Source: Bacillota bacterium
Lineage (GTDB): Bacteria; Bacillota; Sulfobacillia; Sulfobacillales; Sulfobacillaceae
Length of the DNA: 64,000 bases
Assembly (NCBI GenBank): GCA_023511625.1
Contig: JAIMBD010000003.1
Location: 62,001 to 126,000 of the forward strand
Reading direction: 5' to 3'
In this document: piece after piece, positions 25,746 through 33,874 of the stretch
Numbering within the stretch: position 1 is the stretch's first letter
How the letters are laid out: the number at the start of each line of letters is the position of its first letter
Notes under the pieces: generated by a model
Seen by the model: only the letters and a program-made list of their open reading frames with translations
Databases searched by the model: none
What the model was told of the DNA's origin: nothing
Program-made: the position numbers and the translations under genes

Positions 25746-26078
25746 ATGACCATCGTCCACTTGTTGCACGGCCCACGGCTGGTGGTGGCCCTGAAAGGAG
25801 ACCTCGATCTGAAGTCGGCGGGTGAACTCCGGCAGGCCTTGGACCAGCTCATCGACCGGTTTCCGGACCGCGACCTCATCATCGATTTGACGGAAGTGGA
25901 ATTTGTCGACAGTTCTGGCCTCGGGGTGATTTTGGGCCGTTACAAACGGCTTTCGGCTCGTGGGCGAAGCCTGCAGCTGACCGGTGTCCGCCCTCCAGTG
26001 CGGACGGTCTTGGATTTGGCCGGCATCGCCAAGTTGGTGACCATCAGCGACCATCTGCCCAAAAGCCCGGTGCGCTGA
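25746..26078 (+). CDS. spoIIAA: Anti-sigma-F factor antagonist SpoIIAA
   Basis: A 110-residue STAS-domain protein. The phosphorylated serine lies in EVEFVDSSGLGVILGRY (about residue 58). In its unphosphorylated form, SpoIIAA binds SpoIIAB and frees sigma-F in the forespore. ATG 25746 follows GAAGGAG; an in-frame upstream start at 25710 has no such site. It is the first gene of the classical three-gene operon. No clear sigma-H promoter could be recognised between the terminator at 25670 and the start. Confidence 0.95.
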   Translation: MTIVHLLHGPRLVVALKGDLDLKSAGELRQALDQLIDRFPDRDLIIDLTEVEFVDSSGLGVILGRYKRLSARGRSLQLTGVRPPVRTVLDLAGIAKLVTISDHLPKSPVR

Positions 26079-26111
26079 TGCCCCGGGCGAAGGGAGCAGG
26101 AGGATGAGGCG

Positions 26112-26552
26112 ATGACCAACCGCATGATACTCCGATTTTTGTCATTGGCCGATAACGTGGGCCTGGCGCGGGTGGCCGTGGCCCAGATGGCAGGGCAGAT
26201 CGGGTTTTCGCTGAGCGACGTGGAGGAAATCAAGGTGGCGGTGTCCGAGGCGGTGTCCAACGCCATCATCCACGGCTATCAAGGGCGTGAAGACGGCTGG
26301 GTCGAGGTCGCCTGCAGCGTGGCGGGCGACGAGCTGGTGGTGACCGTCGAGGACTGGGGCGTCGGCATCGCCGATATCGCCAAGGCCCGCGAGCCGGCCT
26401 ATTCCACCGATCCCGAGCGCATGGGGCTGGGATTCGTCTTCATGGAATCGCTGATGCACGCCGTGGTGGTGGAGTCGGCTCCCGGGCGGGGCACGCGCGT
26501 GGAGATGCGGCGCCGGGCACGGGTGGGGGCGCTATCCCGCGATGTCCAGTGA
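26112..26552 (+). CDS. spoIIAB: Anti-sigma-F factor SpoIIAB
   Basis: A 146-residue GHKL serine kinase that binds sigma-F and phosphorylates SpoIIAA. The N box is in VSEAVSNAIIHGYQG, the G1 box in VEDWGVGI and the G2 segment in ERMGLGFVFMESL. ATG 26112; the gene is 33 bp after spoIIAA and its end overlaps sigF by 11 bp, giving coupled synthesis of antagonist and sigma factor, as in other spore formers. Confidence 0.95.
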   Translation: MTNRMILRFLSLADNVGLARVAVAQMAGQIGFSLSDVEEIKVAVSEAVSNAIIHGYQGREDGWVEVACSVAGDELVVTVEDWGVGIADIAKAREPAYSTDPERMGLGFVFMESLMHAVVVESAPGRGTRVEMRRRARVGALSRDVQ

Positions 26553-27294
26553 AACCCACCACCCCGAGGAAACCCCCGAGGACGCCGACCTTTTCCGCCG
26601 CGCGCGTTCCGGCGACGCCGCCGCCCGCGAAGCGCTGGTCCAACGCCATTGGAACCTGGTCTGGCACATCGTGCACCGCTTTGCCGGCCGCGGTTACGAG
26701 GCGGAGGACCTCTTTCAGGTGGGAGCCATCGGGTTGCTCAAGGCCATCGACCGCTTCGAGGTCGACCGGGGTCTGCGTTTTTCCACCTACGCCGTTCCGC
26801 TCATCATGGGCGAAATTCGGCGCTACCTGCGCGACGACCAGCCGATTCGGGTAGCGCGGTCGCTGCGCGAACTGGCCGCGAAGGTGGAACAGACGCGGGC
26901 CGACCTGACCCAAAAACTCGGGCGCGAACCGTCGGCGGCAGAGATCGCAGAGGACTTGAAGGTGGCGCTGGACGAAGTGACCGAGGCCTTGGAGGCCGCG
27001 CGCCCGGTGACCAGCCTCAACCAGGTGCTGGAGACGCCTAGCGGATCGGAGACGGAGCTGGCCGACAGCGTAGCCGAGGCCTCTCGCGAAGCCGACTGGT
27101 TGGACCAATTGGCCTTGAGCGAGGCGTTTCGCCACCTTGACGCCCGCGAACGCTACATCCTGCGCGCGCGCTTCATTGAAGGGCGCACCCAGATGGACAT
27201 TTCCAAACGCCTGCACATCTCCCAGGTGCAGGTCTCGCGCCTGGAGCGCCGGGCCCTGGATCGGTTGAAAATGGCCCTACAGGATTCGGATTGA
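26542..27294 (+). CDS. sigF: RNA polymerase sigma-F factor
   Basis: A 250-residue sigma-70 family factor active first in the forespore. Region 2 has AEDLFQVGAIGLLKAIDRF and RFSTYAVPLIMGEIRRYLRD; region 3 has REPSAAEIAEDLKV; region 4 has DARERYILRARFIEGRTQ and the helix-turn-helix ISQVQVSRLERRALDRL. Position after spoIIAB identifies it as SigF rather than SigG. The start at 26542 overlaps spoIIAB. Confidence 0.94.
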   Translation: MSSETHHPEETPEDADLFRRARSGDAAAREALVQRHWNLVWHIVHRFAGRGYEAEDLFQVGAIGLLKAIDRFEVDRGLRFSTYAVPLIMGEIRRYLRDDQPIRVARSLRELAAKVEQTRADLTQKLGREPSAAEIAEDLKVALDEVTEALEAARPVTSLNQVLETPSGSETELADSVAEASREADWLDQLALSEAFRHLDARERYILRARFIEGRTQMDISKRLHISQVQVSRLERRALDRLKMALQDSD

Positions 27295-27308
27295 GGGCAG
27301 CGCGAGGA

Positions 27309-27335
27309 GTAAAAGCCAAGGCCCCGTTCATACTA
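27309..27335 (+). promoter_or_regulatory. Candidate forespore (sigma-G/sigma-F type) promoter of the dodecin-spoVA unit
   Basis: A -10-like CATACTA (27329-27335), the exact sigma-G core, follows a -35-like GTAAA (27309-27313, compare GTATA) by 15 nt. It lies between sigF and the dodecin gene, 39 bp before the ATG. In B. subtilis the spoVA operon is read by sigma-G. The -35 has one mismatch. Confidence 0.55.
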
Positions 27336-27374
27336 CTCCCGGACCCTGAAGCAAGGGGAAGGGAGGATTTTACT

Positions 27375-27590
27375 ATGGCCAACGTCGCGAAAGTCATCGA
27401 ACTGGTTGGCGAATCCCCCACCAGTTGGCAGGACGCCGTCGACAACGCCGTCCGCGAGGCTGCCCGCACGGTGGACAACATCACCGGCGTGGAAGTGACC
27501 AACTGGACGGCTTCGGTCCAAAACGGCCGGGTGACCGAGTACAAAGTCGACGTCAAGTTGGCCTTCGGCGTCGACAACTCTCGCCGTTAA
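27375..27590 (+). CDS. Dodecin family flavin-binding protein
   Basis: A 71-residue protein with the dodecin fold pattern: VAKVIELVGESPTSWQDAVDN, a helix, then ITGVEVTNWTASVQNGRVTEY and VDVKLAFGVD. Dodecins are 12-mers that store or buffer flavins (or CoA in some bacteria); the Trp in TNWTAS is the usual isoalloxazine-stacking residue. ATG 27375 follows GGGAGGATTT. It stands between sigF and spoVAC behind a sigma-G-like promoter, which suggests packaging into the spore; that is inference. Confidence 0.88.
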   Translation: MANVAKVIELVGESPTSWQDAVDNAVREAARTVDNITGVEVTNWTASVQNGRVTEYKVDVKLAFGVDNSRR

Positions 27591-27652
27591 CTTCCCTTCG
27601 GGAGGCAGGGGGACGGCCCCTGACTTCCCTCCCCTCCCGAACGGCTGGTCGC

Positions 27653-27681
27653 GGCCCCGTTCCCTTGCTGGACACGGGGCC
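27653..27681 (+). repeat. Inverted repeat in the dodecin-spoVAC spacer
   Basis: GGCCCCGT (27653-27660) pairs with ACGGGGCC (27674-27681) across a 13-nt loop. No T tract follows, so it is more likely an mRNA-stabilising or attenuating hairpin than a full terminator. A second GC-rich repeat, CGTCCCGGGAGGCGTCCCGACG, approximately 27686-27707, adjoins it. Confidence 0.45.
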
Positions 27682-27728
27682 TCGCCGTCCCGGGAGGCGT
27701 CCCGACGGTGCAGGAAAGGAGTCGGAGC

Positions 27729-28193
27729 ATGCAGGCACAAGGTGCCGACGAGGCCCTGCGCGCCCGTTACCGGTATTGGGTCGAGGCCATGCGCCCGAAA
27801 AAACCCCTCGCGCGCAACCTGGCCTGGGCCTTTGGCGTCGGTGGGGCCATCAGCGAAGTGGGCCAGTGGGTGCAATGGTTTTTCCAACGACAGGGGATGT
27901 CCCCGGACCAGGCGGGCACACCGACGGCCATCGTCCTGGTGGGGTTGGGCGCCTTGGCCACCGGGCTGGGCTGGTACGACCGGCTCACCAAAGTCGCCGG
28001 GATGGGGGCCAGCCTGCCCATCACCGGCTTCGCCAACGCCATGGTGGCGCCGGCCATGGAGTTTCGCAGCGAGGGCCTGGTGCTGGGAGTGGGGGCCAAA
28101 CTCTTCACGGTGGCCGGCCCGGTGTTGGGCTGGGGCATGGCGGCGGCGTTTGTAGTGGGCTTGGCCCGGCTGGTGCTCGGGGTGAGGATATGA
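27729..28193 (+). CDS. spoVAC: Stage V sporulation protein AC
   Basis: A 154-residue membrane protein with three or four hydrophobic segments and the SpoVAC/AEb signature TKVAGMGASLPITGFANAMVAPAMEF. SpoVAC forms a mechanosensitive channel used for dipicolinic acid passage across the inner spore membrane. ATG 27729 follows AAAGGAGTCGGAGC. Overlaps spoVAD by ATGA. Confidence 0.92.
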   Translation: MQAQGADEALRARYRYWVEAMRPKKPLARNLAWAFGVGGAISEVGQWVQWFFQRQGMSPDQAGTPTAIVLVGLGALATGLGWYDRLTKVAGMGASLPITGFANAMVAPAMEFRSEGLVLGVGAKLFTVAGPVLGWGMAAAFVVGLARLVLGVRI

Positions 28194-29212
28194 CGGTGGG
28201 CGTCAAACGGGTCGGTGCCGCCACGTTTCGTCTCGATGGGGTCTACGTGGCCGCAAGCGGCACGGCAGTCGGCGACAAGGAGTGGCAGGGCCCCTTGGGC
28301 CAGTACTTTGACCTGCACTGGACCCCTCCGCCTGACTCCAAAAGTTTTGAGCAGGAGGAGCGGGATCTCCTGCGGCGTTCCCAGGACGTGGCCCTGGCCA
28401 AGGCCGGGCTGGACTGGGAGGCGGTGGACGTGGTATTGGGCGGCGACCTGCTCGACCAACTGGTGACCACCTCGTTTGCCGGCCGCGAGCACGGCCGTCC
28501 TTTGTTGGGCTTGTTTGCCGCCTGCGCCACCTTCACGGCGGGACTCGCCACCGGCAGCCTGCTCGTGGCCGGGGCCGGAGCCCAGACGGTCGTGGTCTCG
28601 GCCGTCAGCCACCATTTTGCCGCCGAACGCCAGTTCCGCTACCCCGTGGAACTGGGCAATCAACGCTACCCCACGGCGTCGTGGACCGCCACTGCTGCCG
28701 GCAGCACCATCTTGGACCACAAGCCGCATCCCCTTCGGGTCGAGGCGGTGACCATCGGCCGCGTGGTGGACTGGGGGCAGAAAGACCCCAACGACTACGG
28801 ATCGGCTATGGCGCCGGCGGCAGTGGACACCATCCTGCGCCACCTTCAGGCCACCGGCCAGACCCCAGCGGCGTTTGACGCCATCTTTACCGGCGACCTT
28901 GGGGAGTTCGGGCGCCGGCTGGCGCTGCGGCTCCTCAACGAGCAGACGGGGGAAGACTGGAGCCAGCGCCTGGATGACTGCGGGCGCATCTTGTACGACC
29001 GGAAGCGCCAAGACGTCCACAACGGCGCCTCGGGAGCCGGCTGCTCGGCGGCGGTGTTCGGTGGGTACCTGTCGGCGCGGCTTGACGCCGGGGCGTGGCA
29101 CCGCCTGTTGCTGGTGGCCACCGGAGCGTTGCTCTCGCCCACCAGTAGCCAGCAGGGCGAGAGCATCCCCGGCATCGCACACGCGGTGGCGGTGGTGGCC
29201 GAGGGGGGATGA
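28190..29212 (+). CDS. spoVAD: Stage V sporulation protein AD
   Basis: A 340-residue thiolase-fold protein that binds dipicolinic acid during uptake into the forespore. Family segments include KSFEQEERDLLRRSQDVALAKAG (landmarks only), GLFAACATFTAGLATGSLL, the SHHFAAERQFRYPVELGNQR block and GASGAGCSAAVFGGYL near the C-terminus. It is soluble, on the outer face of the inner forespore membrane. The ATG overlaps the spoVAC stop. Confidence 0.95.
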   Translation: MTVGVKRVGAATFRLDGVYVAASGTAVGDKEWQGPLGQYFDLHWTPPPDSKSFEQEERDLLRRSQDVALAKAGLDWEAVDVVLGGDLLDQLVTTSFAGREHGRPLLGLFAACATFTAGLATGSLLVAGAGAQTVVVSAVSHHFAAERQFRYPVELGNQRYPTASWTATAAGSTILDHKPHPLRVEAVTIGRVVDWGQKDPNDYGSAMAPAAVDTILRHLQATGQTPAAFDAIFTGDLGEFGRRLALRLLNEQTGEDWSQRLDDCGRILYDRKRQDVHNGASGAGCSAAVFGGYLSARLDAGAWHRLLLVATGALLSPTSSQQGESIPGIAHAVAVVAEGG

Positions 29213-29216
29213 GGCA

Positions 29217-29567
29217 GTGACCTTCGTGTGGGCGTTTGTGGTGGGGGGGCTTCTCTGTGCCTTGGCTCAGCTCCTTTTGGACACCAGCAATCTCACGCCG
29301 GCCCACGTCTTGGTGCTGTTCGTGGTGGCGGGGGCCTTGGCTGGTGGCACGGGGTGGTATCACGCGTTGGTAAAGGTGGCCGGTGCCGGCGCCAGCGTGC
29401 CGCTTCCTGGTTTTGGATACACGCTGGTCAAAGGCATCGGGGAGGCGGTGCAGGAAAAGGGGGCGTGGGGCCTCTTTACGGGGGGGCTAGAGGCCGCCGG
29501 AGGCGGAATCAAGGCGGCGGTGTTGTTCGGATTGGCGGCGGCCTTGGTGTTCCGGCCGCGGGCCTAA
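29217..29567 (+). CDS. spoVAE: Stage V sporulation protein AE (SpoVAEb)
   Basis: A 116-residue membrane protein homologous to SpoVAC, with three hydrophobic helices and the shared motif KVAGAGASVPLPGFGYTLVKG. GTG 29217 is 5 nt after the spoVAD stop, with a GAGGGGGGATGAGG Shine-Dalgarno inside the end of spoVAD. It is needed with SpoVAC and SpoVAD for dipicolinate uptake. Confidence 0.9.
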   Translation: MTFVWAFVVGGLLCALAQLLLDTSNLTPAHVLVLFVVAGALAGGTGWYHALVKVAGAGASVPLPGFGYTLVKGIGEAVQEKGAWGLFTGGLEAAGGGIKAAVLFGLAAALVFRPRA

Positions 29568-29617
29568 CCGCCTAGGGGATGGCTCGACGTGCGTAGGAGG
29601 GGGGAGGAGGAGCCGGC

Positions 29618-30217
29618 GTGGCAAAACGGGTGATTGTGCTCACCGACGGCGACCACACCGCCTATCGAGCGGCGGAGGTGGCCTGCCGCCGGCTCGGGAT
29701 CGGGTTGGTGCGGGCCTCTGCCGGCAACCCCACGCCGCTCCGAGGCCAGGCGCTGGTGGAGGCCATTCGCAAGACCCCGGGGGACCCGGTGCTGGCCATG
29801 GTCGACGACCGCGGAGACCCTGCGCGCGGGCGCGGAGAGCGGGCGCTAGAGGACATCTTGCGGGCGCCGGAACTGGACGTCGTCGGGGTGGTGGCCGTTG
29901 CTGCCCATACCCGGGGCGTAGCGGGGGTGCGGCCTGATGCCTCCGTCACGGCCGAGGCCGAAACGGTGTCGGGGGCCGTGGACAAGGAGGGGGATCCGGC
30001 CGGACCGGTGTTGCACGGGGATACCGTGGACGTGTTGGCGCGCTATCCTTCGGTGCCGGTGGTGGGGCTGGGCGACCCGGGCAAGATGGACGGCGAGGAC
30101 CGACCAGAACGAGGAGCCCCCGCCACCACCGAGGCCCTGCGGGCGCTCTTGCGAGGCAAGTTCGATGAGGAAGGGAGGGAAGTCGGCCATGGAGGTGCAG
30201 TATCACGTCCGGGGTAA
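29618..30217 (+). CDS. Stage V sporulation protein AEa family
   Basis: A 199-residue soluble protein of the SpoVAEa family. Landmarks are VIVLTDGDHTAYRAAEVACR, SAGNPTPLRGQALVEAI, VLAMVDDRGDPARGRGE, VDKEGDP, GDTVDVLARYPSVPVVGLGDPGKMDGED and GAPATTEAL. Its function in the SpoVA complex is not defined. GTG 29618 follows AGGAGGGGGGAGGAGG. The 3' end overlaps the start of spoVAF by 29 bp, so its last residues share DNA with the spoVAF leader. Confidence 0.85.
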   Translation: MAKRVIVLTDGDHTAYRAAEVACRRLGIGLVRASAGNPTPLRGQALVEAIRKTPGDPVLAMVDDRGDPARGRGERALEDILRAPELDVVGVVAVAAHTRGVAGVRPDASVTAEAETVSGAVDKEGDPAGPVLHGDTVDVLARYPSVPVVGLGDPGKMDGEDRPERGAPATTEALRALLRGKFDEEGREVGHGGAVSRPG

Positions 30218-31715
30218 GGCGCGGGCGGCGCGCGAGGCCGTCAGCGCCGACCTGGAGGAAAACCTGCACTGGTTGAAAGACTATCTGGGGTACAAGGAAA
30301 CGTTCGACCTCATCGTCCGCGAATTTCGGCTGGGCGCGCGGCGCGCGGCCCTGGTCTACCTCGACTCCTTCGTCGACCAGACGGTGTTGACGCTGGTCTT
30401 AGAGCAGCTGTTTCGCGCGCCCGACCGTGCCTTGGACCCGCCCTCGCTGCGGGAATTGTTGAGCGAACGGGTTCCGTACATCGAGGTGACGCCGGAGGAC
30501 GAGTTGAAGACCACCGCCGACCAGATCCTGGCCGGTCCGGTGGCTCTGTTGGTGGATGGCGTGCGGCACGCCATCGTTCTGGACGTCCGGCAGTATCCCG
30601 ACCGCAACCCCTCGGAGCCCTCCATCGAACGGGTGTTGCGGGGCCCACACGACGGGTTTGTAGAGACGCTCATCTTCAACACGGTGCTCATCCGCCGCCG
30701 CCTGCGCGACCCCAACCTGCGTATCGAGATGTTCGAGGTGGGGCGCCGCTCCAAGAGCGACCTCGCCTTGATCTACCTCAAAGACGTGGCCAACCCGTTC
30801 TTCGTGCGCGAAGTCCGGCGCCGCATCGAAGCCATCGACGTCGATGCCTTGACCATGTCGGAGAAGGCCTTGGAAGAGTGGCTGATCAAAAAGCCGTGGT
30901 GGAACCCCTTTCCGGTGTCGCGGTTTACCGAGCGGCCCGATGTGGCTGCAGAACACCTGACCGAGGGACACGTCTTGGTGATGATAGACACCTCGCCCAA
31001 CGCCCTTATCTTTCCGGTCTCATTCTTCAGCTTCTTGCAATCGGTGGAAGAGTACCACGAAGGGATCGTCGTCGGCACCTACTTGAAGTGGGTGCGCTTC
31101 CTTGGGCTCATCTTCTCCTGGATCGGGCCGCCGTTGTGGCTGGCCCTCTTGGCGGCGGGGGTGCACTTCGGCGACGGCTGGGCCGTCCTCACGCGCCCCC
31201 AGGTTCATCAGATCCCGCTCTTCTGGCAGGTGGCAGGCCTGGAGTTCGGAGTCGACCTCTTGCGATTGGCCCTGACCTTCAGCCCGGACCCTTTGACGCA
31301 GGCCATGGGCTTTTTCGGAGCCATCCTTTTGGGCGACATCGCCGTCAAGGCGGGACTGATCGACGCCGAGGCCATGGTCTACGTCACGGTGGCGGCTGTG
31401 GGGACGTTTGCCGCGCCGGACATCGACTTTGGGATGGCGGTCCGGGTCATGCGGCTGGTGCTGCTGGGGTTTACCGGCTTGGGCATCGCCGCCCACGCCG
31501 TTTGGGCGGGATTTGCGGCCGGACTGCTCTTGCCCTTCATCATGCTGGTCCGCACCACCTCTTTCGAGATCCCCTACCTCTGGCCGCTGTTGCCGCTGCA
31601 CCTGTCGGAATTGGCGGCGGCGTTGGTGCGAAAACCCTTGAACTGGAAGTACATGCGCCCCTCGTTGACGCTGCCGCAAGACCGCACTCATCGCTGGCCG
31701 GGACCTCGGGAATAG
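30189..31715 (+). CDS. spoVAF: Spore germination protein SpoVAF (GerA A-subunit family)
   Basis: A 508-residue protein of the GerA/SpoVAF family: a soluble N-terminal half (1-290; LGYKETFDLIVREFRLG, YLDSFVDQTVLTLVLEQL, LILDVRQYPDR-like LDVRQYPDRNPSEPSIERV) and a C-terminal half with about five transmembrane helices. The QSVEEYHEGIVVGTYLKWVR and RPSLTLPQDRTHRWPG ends mark SpoVAF rather than a receptor A subunit. ATG 30189 follows AAGGGAGGGA by 8 nt. The protein is thought to assist germinant receptors and dipicolinate release. Last gene of the unit. Confidence 0.92.
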   Translation: MEVQYHVRGKARAAREAVSADLEENLHWLKDYLGYKETFDLIVREFRLGARRAALVYLDSFVDQTVLTLVLEQLFRAPDRALDPPSLRELLSERVPYIEVTPEDELKTTADQILAGPVALLVDGVRHAIVLDVRQYPDRNPSEPSIERVLRGPHDGFVETLIFNTVLIRRRLRDPNLRIEMFEVGRRSKSDLALIYLKDVANPFFVREVRRRIEAIDVDALTMSEKALEEWLIKKPWWNPFPVSRFTERPDVAAEHLTEGHVLVMIDTSPNALIFPVSFFSFLQSVEEYHEGIVVGTYLKWVRFLGLIFSWIGPPLWLALLAAGVHFGDGWAVLTRPQVHQIPLFWQVAGLEFGVDLLRLALTFSPDPLTQAMGFFGAILLGDIAVKAGLIDAEAMVYVTVAAVGTFAAPDIDFGMAVRVMRLVLLGFTGLGIAAHAVWAGFAAGLLLPFIMLVRTTSFEIPYLWPLLPLHLSELAAALVRKPLNWKYMRPSLTLPQDRTHRWPGPRE

Positions 31716-31721
31716 GACGTC

Positions 31722-31756
31722 CTGCGCCCGCCCCCAACACGGGGCGGGCGCAGTTT
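31722..31756 (+). terminator. Terminator closing the spoVA operon
   Basis: A perfect 13-bp stem, CTGCGCCCGCCCC (31722-31734) with GGGGCGGGCGCAG (31741-31753), 6-nt loop, followed only by TTT. The stem is very strong; the T tract is short. Confidence 0.8.
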
Positions 31757-31876
31757 GCCAAACCCGCTCCCAAGTGGTCCCCTTAGCCCCATTCCGCGCG
31801 GTACAATAGGCGGCAGAGGTCGGGGCGGGGCGCCCGAGCTCCGCCGGATGCGACCTCGACCGAAGGAGGGTGTGGA

Positions 31877-32698
31877 TTGGCTGAGGTAGAGGCTCGTTGG
31901 GTGACGTTGAGCCATGGGCGGACGCGGTACTTCGCAGGCGGAGAGGGGCCCCCCTGCATTTTGCTGCACGGCGTGGGGTACACCGCAGGTGGCGATGCGT
32001 GGTGGCTCAATTGGGGAGCTTTGTCGGAACGGCTGACGGTCTTGGCGCCGGACTTCATGGGGTGGGGGCTCGGCGATCGCTTCCCGCGCGAATACTCGTT
32101 TGCCTACTTGGTCGATTTTGTGCGCGAATTTCAAGACGCGTTGGGCATCGAACGCGCGCACGTGGTGGGGCACTCGATGGGGGGCTGGGTGGCGGCGCTT
32201 TTGGCTTACGAATCGCCCACGCGGGTCGACCGCCTGGTGTTGGTCGCGCCCGGCGGACTCGCGACCCGCACCTTGCGGTCAATGACCGAGTTCGAGCCGC
32301 CTACGCTGGAGGCCATTCGCGCCCAGTGGGCCGAGCACACACCGCCTGGGCTGGTCGACCTCGACGCCGTCGCCCACCGCGACTTTGCCAAAACCACCGT
32401 ACCTGGCGCCCTCGAGGCGTATCGCCTGATCCTCCGCCACATGAACGACCCCCTGCACCGCCAGCGGTATCACCTTTTGCGCCGCCTGCCCCACATCGCG
32501 GCCCCTACGCTGCTGATCTGGGGCAGAAAGGACCGCGTCAACGCCTTCGAATTGGCAGAGGAGGCCTTGCGACGGCTGCCGCGCGCGCAGTTGGTGGCGC
32601 TCGACGCCGATCACTTTGTGCCCACAGAGGTGCCCGAGGCGTTCAACCGCGCCGTACTCGAGTTCTTGACGGCGGAGTCCGGTCCCACTTCGGCCTAG
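31877..32698 (+). CDS. Alpha/beta-hydrolase
   Basis: A 273-residue alpha/beta-hydrolase. The oxyanion-region HG dipeptide is in ILLHGVGYTAGG, the nucleophile elbow is GHSMGGW (Ser near residue 97), the acid is probably Asp in LIWGRKDRVNAFELA, and the His in ALDADHFVPTEVPEAF. It resembles meta-cleavage-product hydrolases and related C-C or ester hydrolases, but no aromatic pathway gene adjoins, so the substrate is open. TTG 31877 with GAAGGAGGG 7 nt upstream is the only well-placed start. It begins a small accessory group between the spoVA operon and lysA. Confidence 0.8.
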   Translation: MAEVEARWVTLSHGRTRYFAGGEGPPCILLHGVGYTAGGDAWWLNWGALSERLTVLAPDFMGWGLGDRFPREYSFAYLVDFVREFQDALGIERAHVVGHSMGGWVAALLAYESPTRVDRLVLVAPGGLATRTLRSMTEFEPPTLEAIRAQWAEHTPPGLVDLDAVAHRDFAKTTVPGALEAYRLILRHMNDPLHRQRYHLLRRLPHIAAPTLLIWGRKDRVNAFELAEEALRRLPRAQLVALDADHFVPTEVPEAFNRAVLEFLTAESGPTSA

Positions 32699-32843
32699 AC
32701 CCCCGAGATCGCGCTTTTCACCCCGGAGGAACCGGAGAGCGGCAGGAATTGAATGAGGACGCTTCGTGGTTGAAGTGATTGGCGCGCGTTGATGGTTGTG
32801 AACATCTCGATTGGAGGCGGATTGAAGGAGGCGAACCATCTCC

Positions 32844-33746
32844 ATGATCGATCTGGATCCCGCGCTGCGTCCCTGCTTCGAAGGGGCCGTCGACCTCCAC
32901 GTCCACAGCGGGCCTGACGTGTTGCCTCGAAAGATGGATGACCTCGCGCTTGCGCGACGGGTGGCCGAAGAAGGGATGGGCGGATTCGTGTTGAAGTCGC
33001 ACCACGTGCCGACGGCTGACCGCGCGACCTTGGTGCGCCAGCTTCATCCGGGGGTGCTGGCTGTGGGCAGCCTGACCTTGAACAACTTCGTGGGCGGGAT
33101 CAATCCTCAGGCGGTGGAGGTAGCGGCCTTGCTAGGCGCGCGGGTGGTGTGGTTTCCCACCGTCGACGCCCAAAACGAGGCCGACCACCTCGGCCAGGTG
33201 CCCCCCGAAAAGAAGCCCTACTGGGCGTCGCTGCAGGAGCAGTGGTTGGCGGAAGGACGCCTGCGGCCCCCCATCCAGGTCCTCGACGAGGCCGGGCAGG
33301 TGCGACCGGAAGTGCGCACGGTGCTTGAGGTCCTGCGCGACCGGGACTTGGTGTTGGCCACCGGGCACCTCAACCCGCGCGAGATCCTGGCGGTCGTGCG
33401 CGAAGCTGTGGCCCTACGGGTCCGGCGCATCGTGATCACCCATGTCGACTTTCCCACCGTCAACCTGCCCTTGGACCTGCAGCGAGAGCTTGCCCAAATG
33501 GGCGCCTTCCTCGAACACTGCTTCACGACGCCCGAGACCGGCAAGGTGACCTGGGAGTCGGTCTTCCACGCCGTGCGGCAGACTGGACCCGAGCGCAACG
33601 TGCTGTCCACCGACCTCGGCCAACCGCGGGCCTTGCACCCGGTGGATGGGATGGCGGCCTTCATCCGGCGCTTTGCCGAGGCGGGGTTTGCCGTCCACGA
33701 GATCCGGCGCATGACCGTCGAAAATCCGCGCAGCTTGGTGGAGTAG
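32844..33746 (+). CDS. Amidohydrolase-like metal-dependent protein (DUF6282-type)
   Basis: A 300-residue TIM-barrel-like protein. The N-terminal metal motif VDLHVHSGPDVLPRKM, a central lysine in VLKSHHVPT, His in LATGHLNPREI, IVITHVDFPTV and a late Asp in VLSTDLGQPRALHP are what one expects of an amidohydrolase/PHP-like active site. I recall this arrangement in proteins annotated DUF6282; their reaction is not known. ATG 32844 follows GGAGGCGAACCATCTCC. It is separated from the alpha/beta-hydrolase by 145 bp in which I see no gene. Confidence 0.65.
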   Translation: MIDLDPALRPCFEGAVDLHVHSGPDVLPRKMDDLALARRVAEEGMGGFVLKSHHVPTADRATLVRQLHPGVLAVGSLTLNNFVGGINPQAVEVAALLGARVVWFPTVDAQNEADHLGQVPPEKKPYWASLQEQWLAEGRLRPPIQVLDEAGQVRPEVRTVLEVLRDRDLVLATGHLNPREILAVVREAVALRVRRIVITHVDFPTVNLPLDLQRELAQMGAFLEHCFTTPETGKVTWESVFHAVRQTGPERNVLSTDLGQPRALHPVDGMAAFIRRFAEAGFAVHEIRRMTVENPRSLVE

Positions 33747-33809
33747 CGAAAGAATCGGCCCTCCCAATTGACCGCAACCTTTCATCAATGGTAGGCTGAA
33801 AGGGTTAAG

Positions 33810-33830
33810 GCGCCCGCTGGCGGGCGCTTT
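33810..33830 (+). terminator. Terminator before lysA
   Basis: Stem GCGCCCG (33810-33816) with CGGGCGC (33821-33827), CTGG loop, followed by TTT. It lies between the amidohydrolase-like gene and lysA. Confidence 0.65.
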
Positions 33831-33874
33831 CGCCCATCGGGGGCGTGTCAAGGGAGGGCGGAGGATTGTACCCC

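Noticed and set aside
31802-31807. TACAAT as the -10 of a promoter for the alpha/beta-hydrolase gene
   Set aside because: No -35-like hexamer at 16-18 nt upstream; too weak to list.
33768-33797. TTGACC and TAGGCT as a vegetative promoter before lysA
   Set aside because: A terminator lies between it and lysA, and the -10 matches at only three of six positions.
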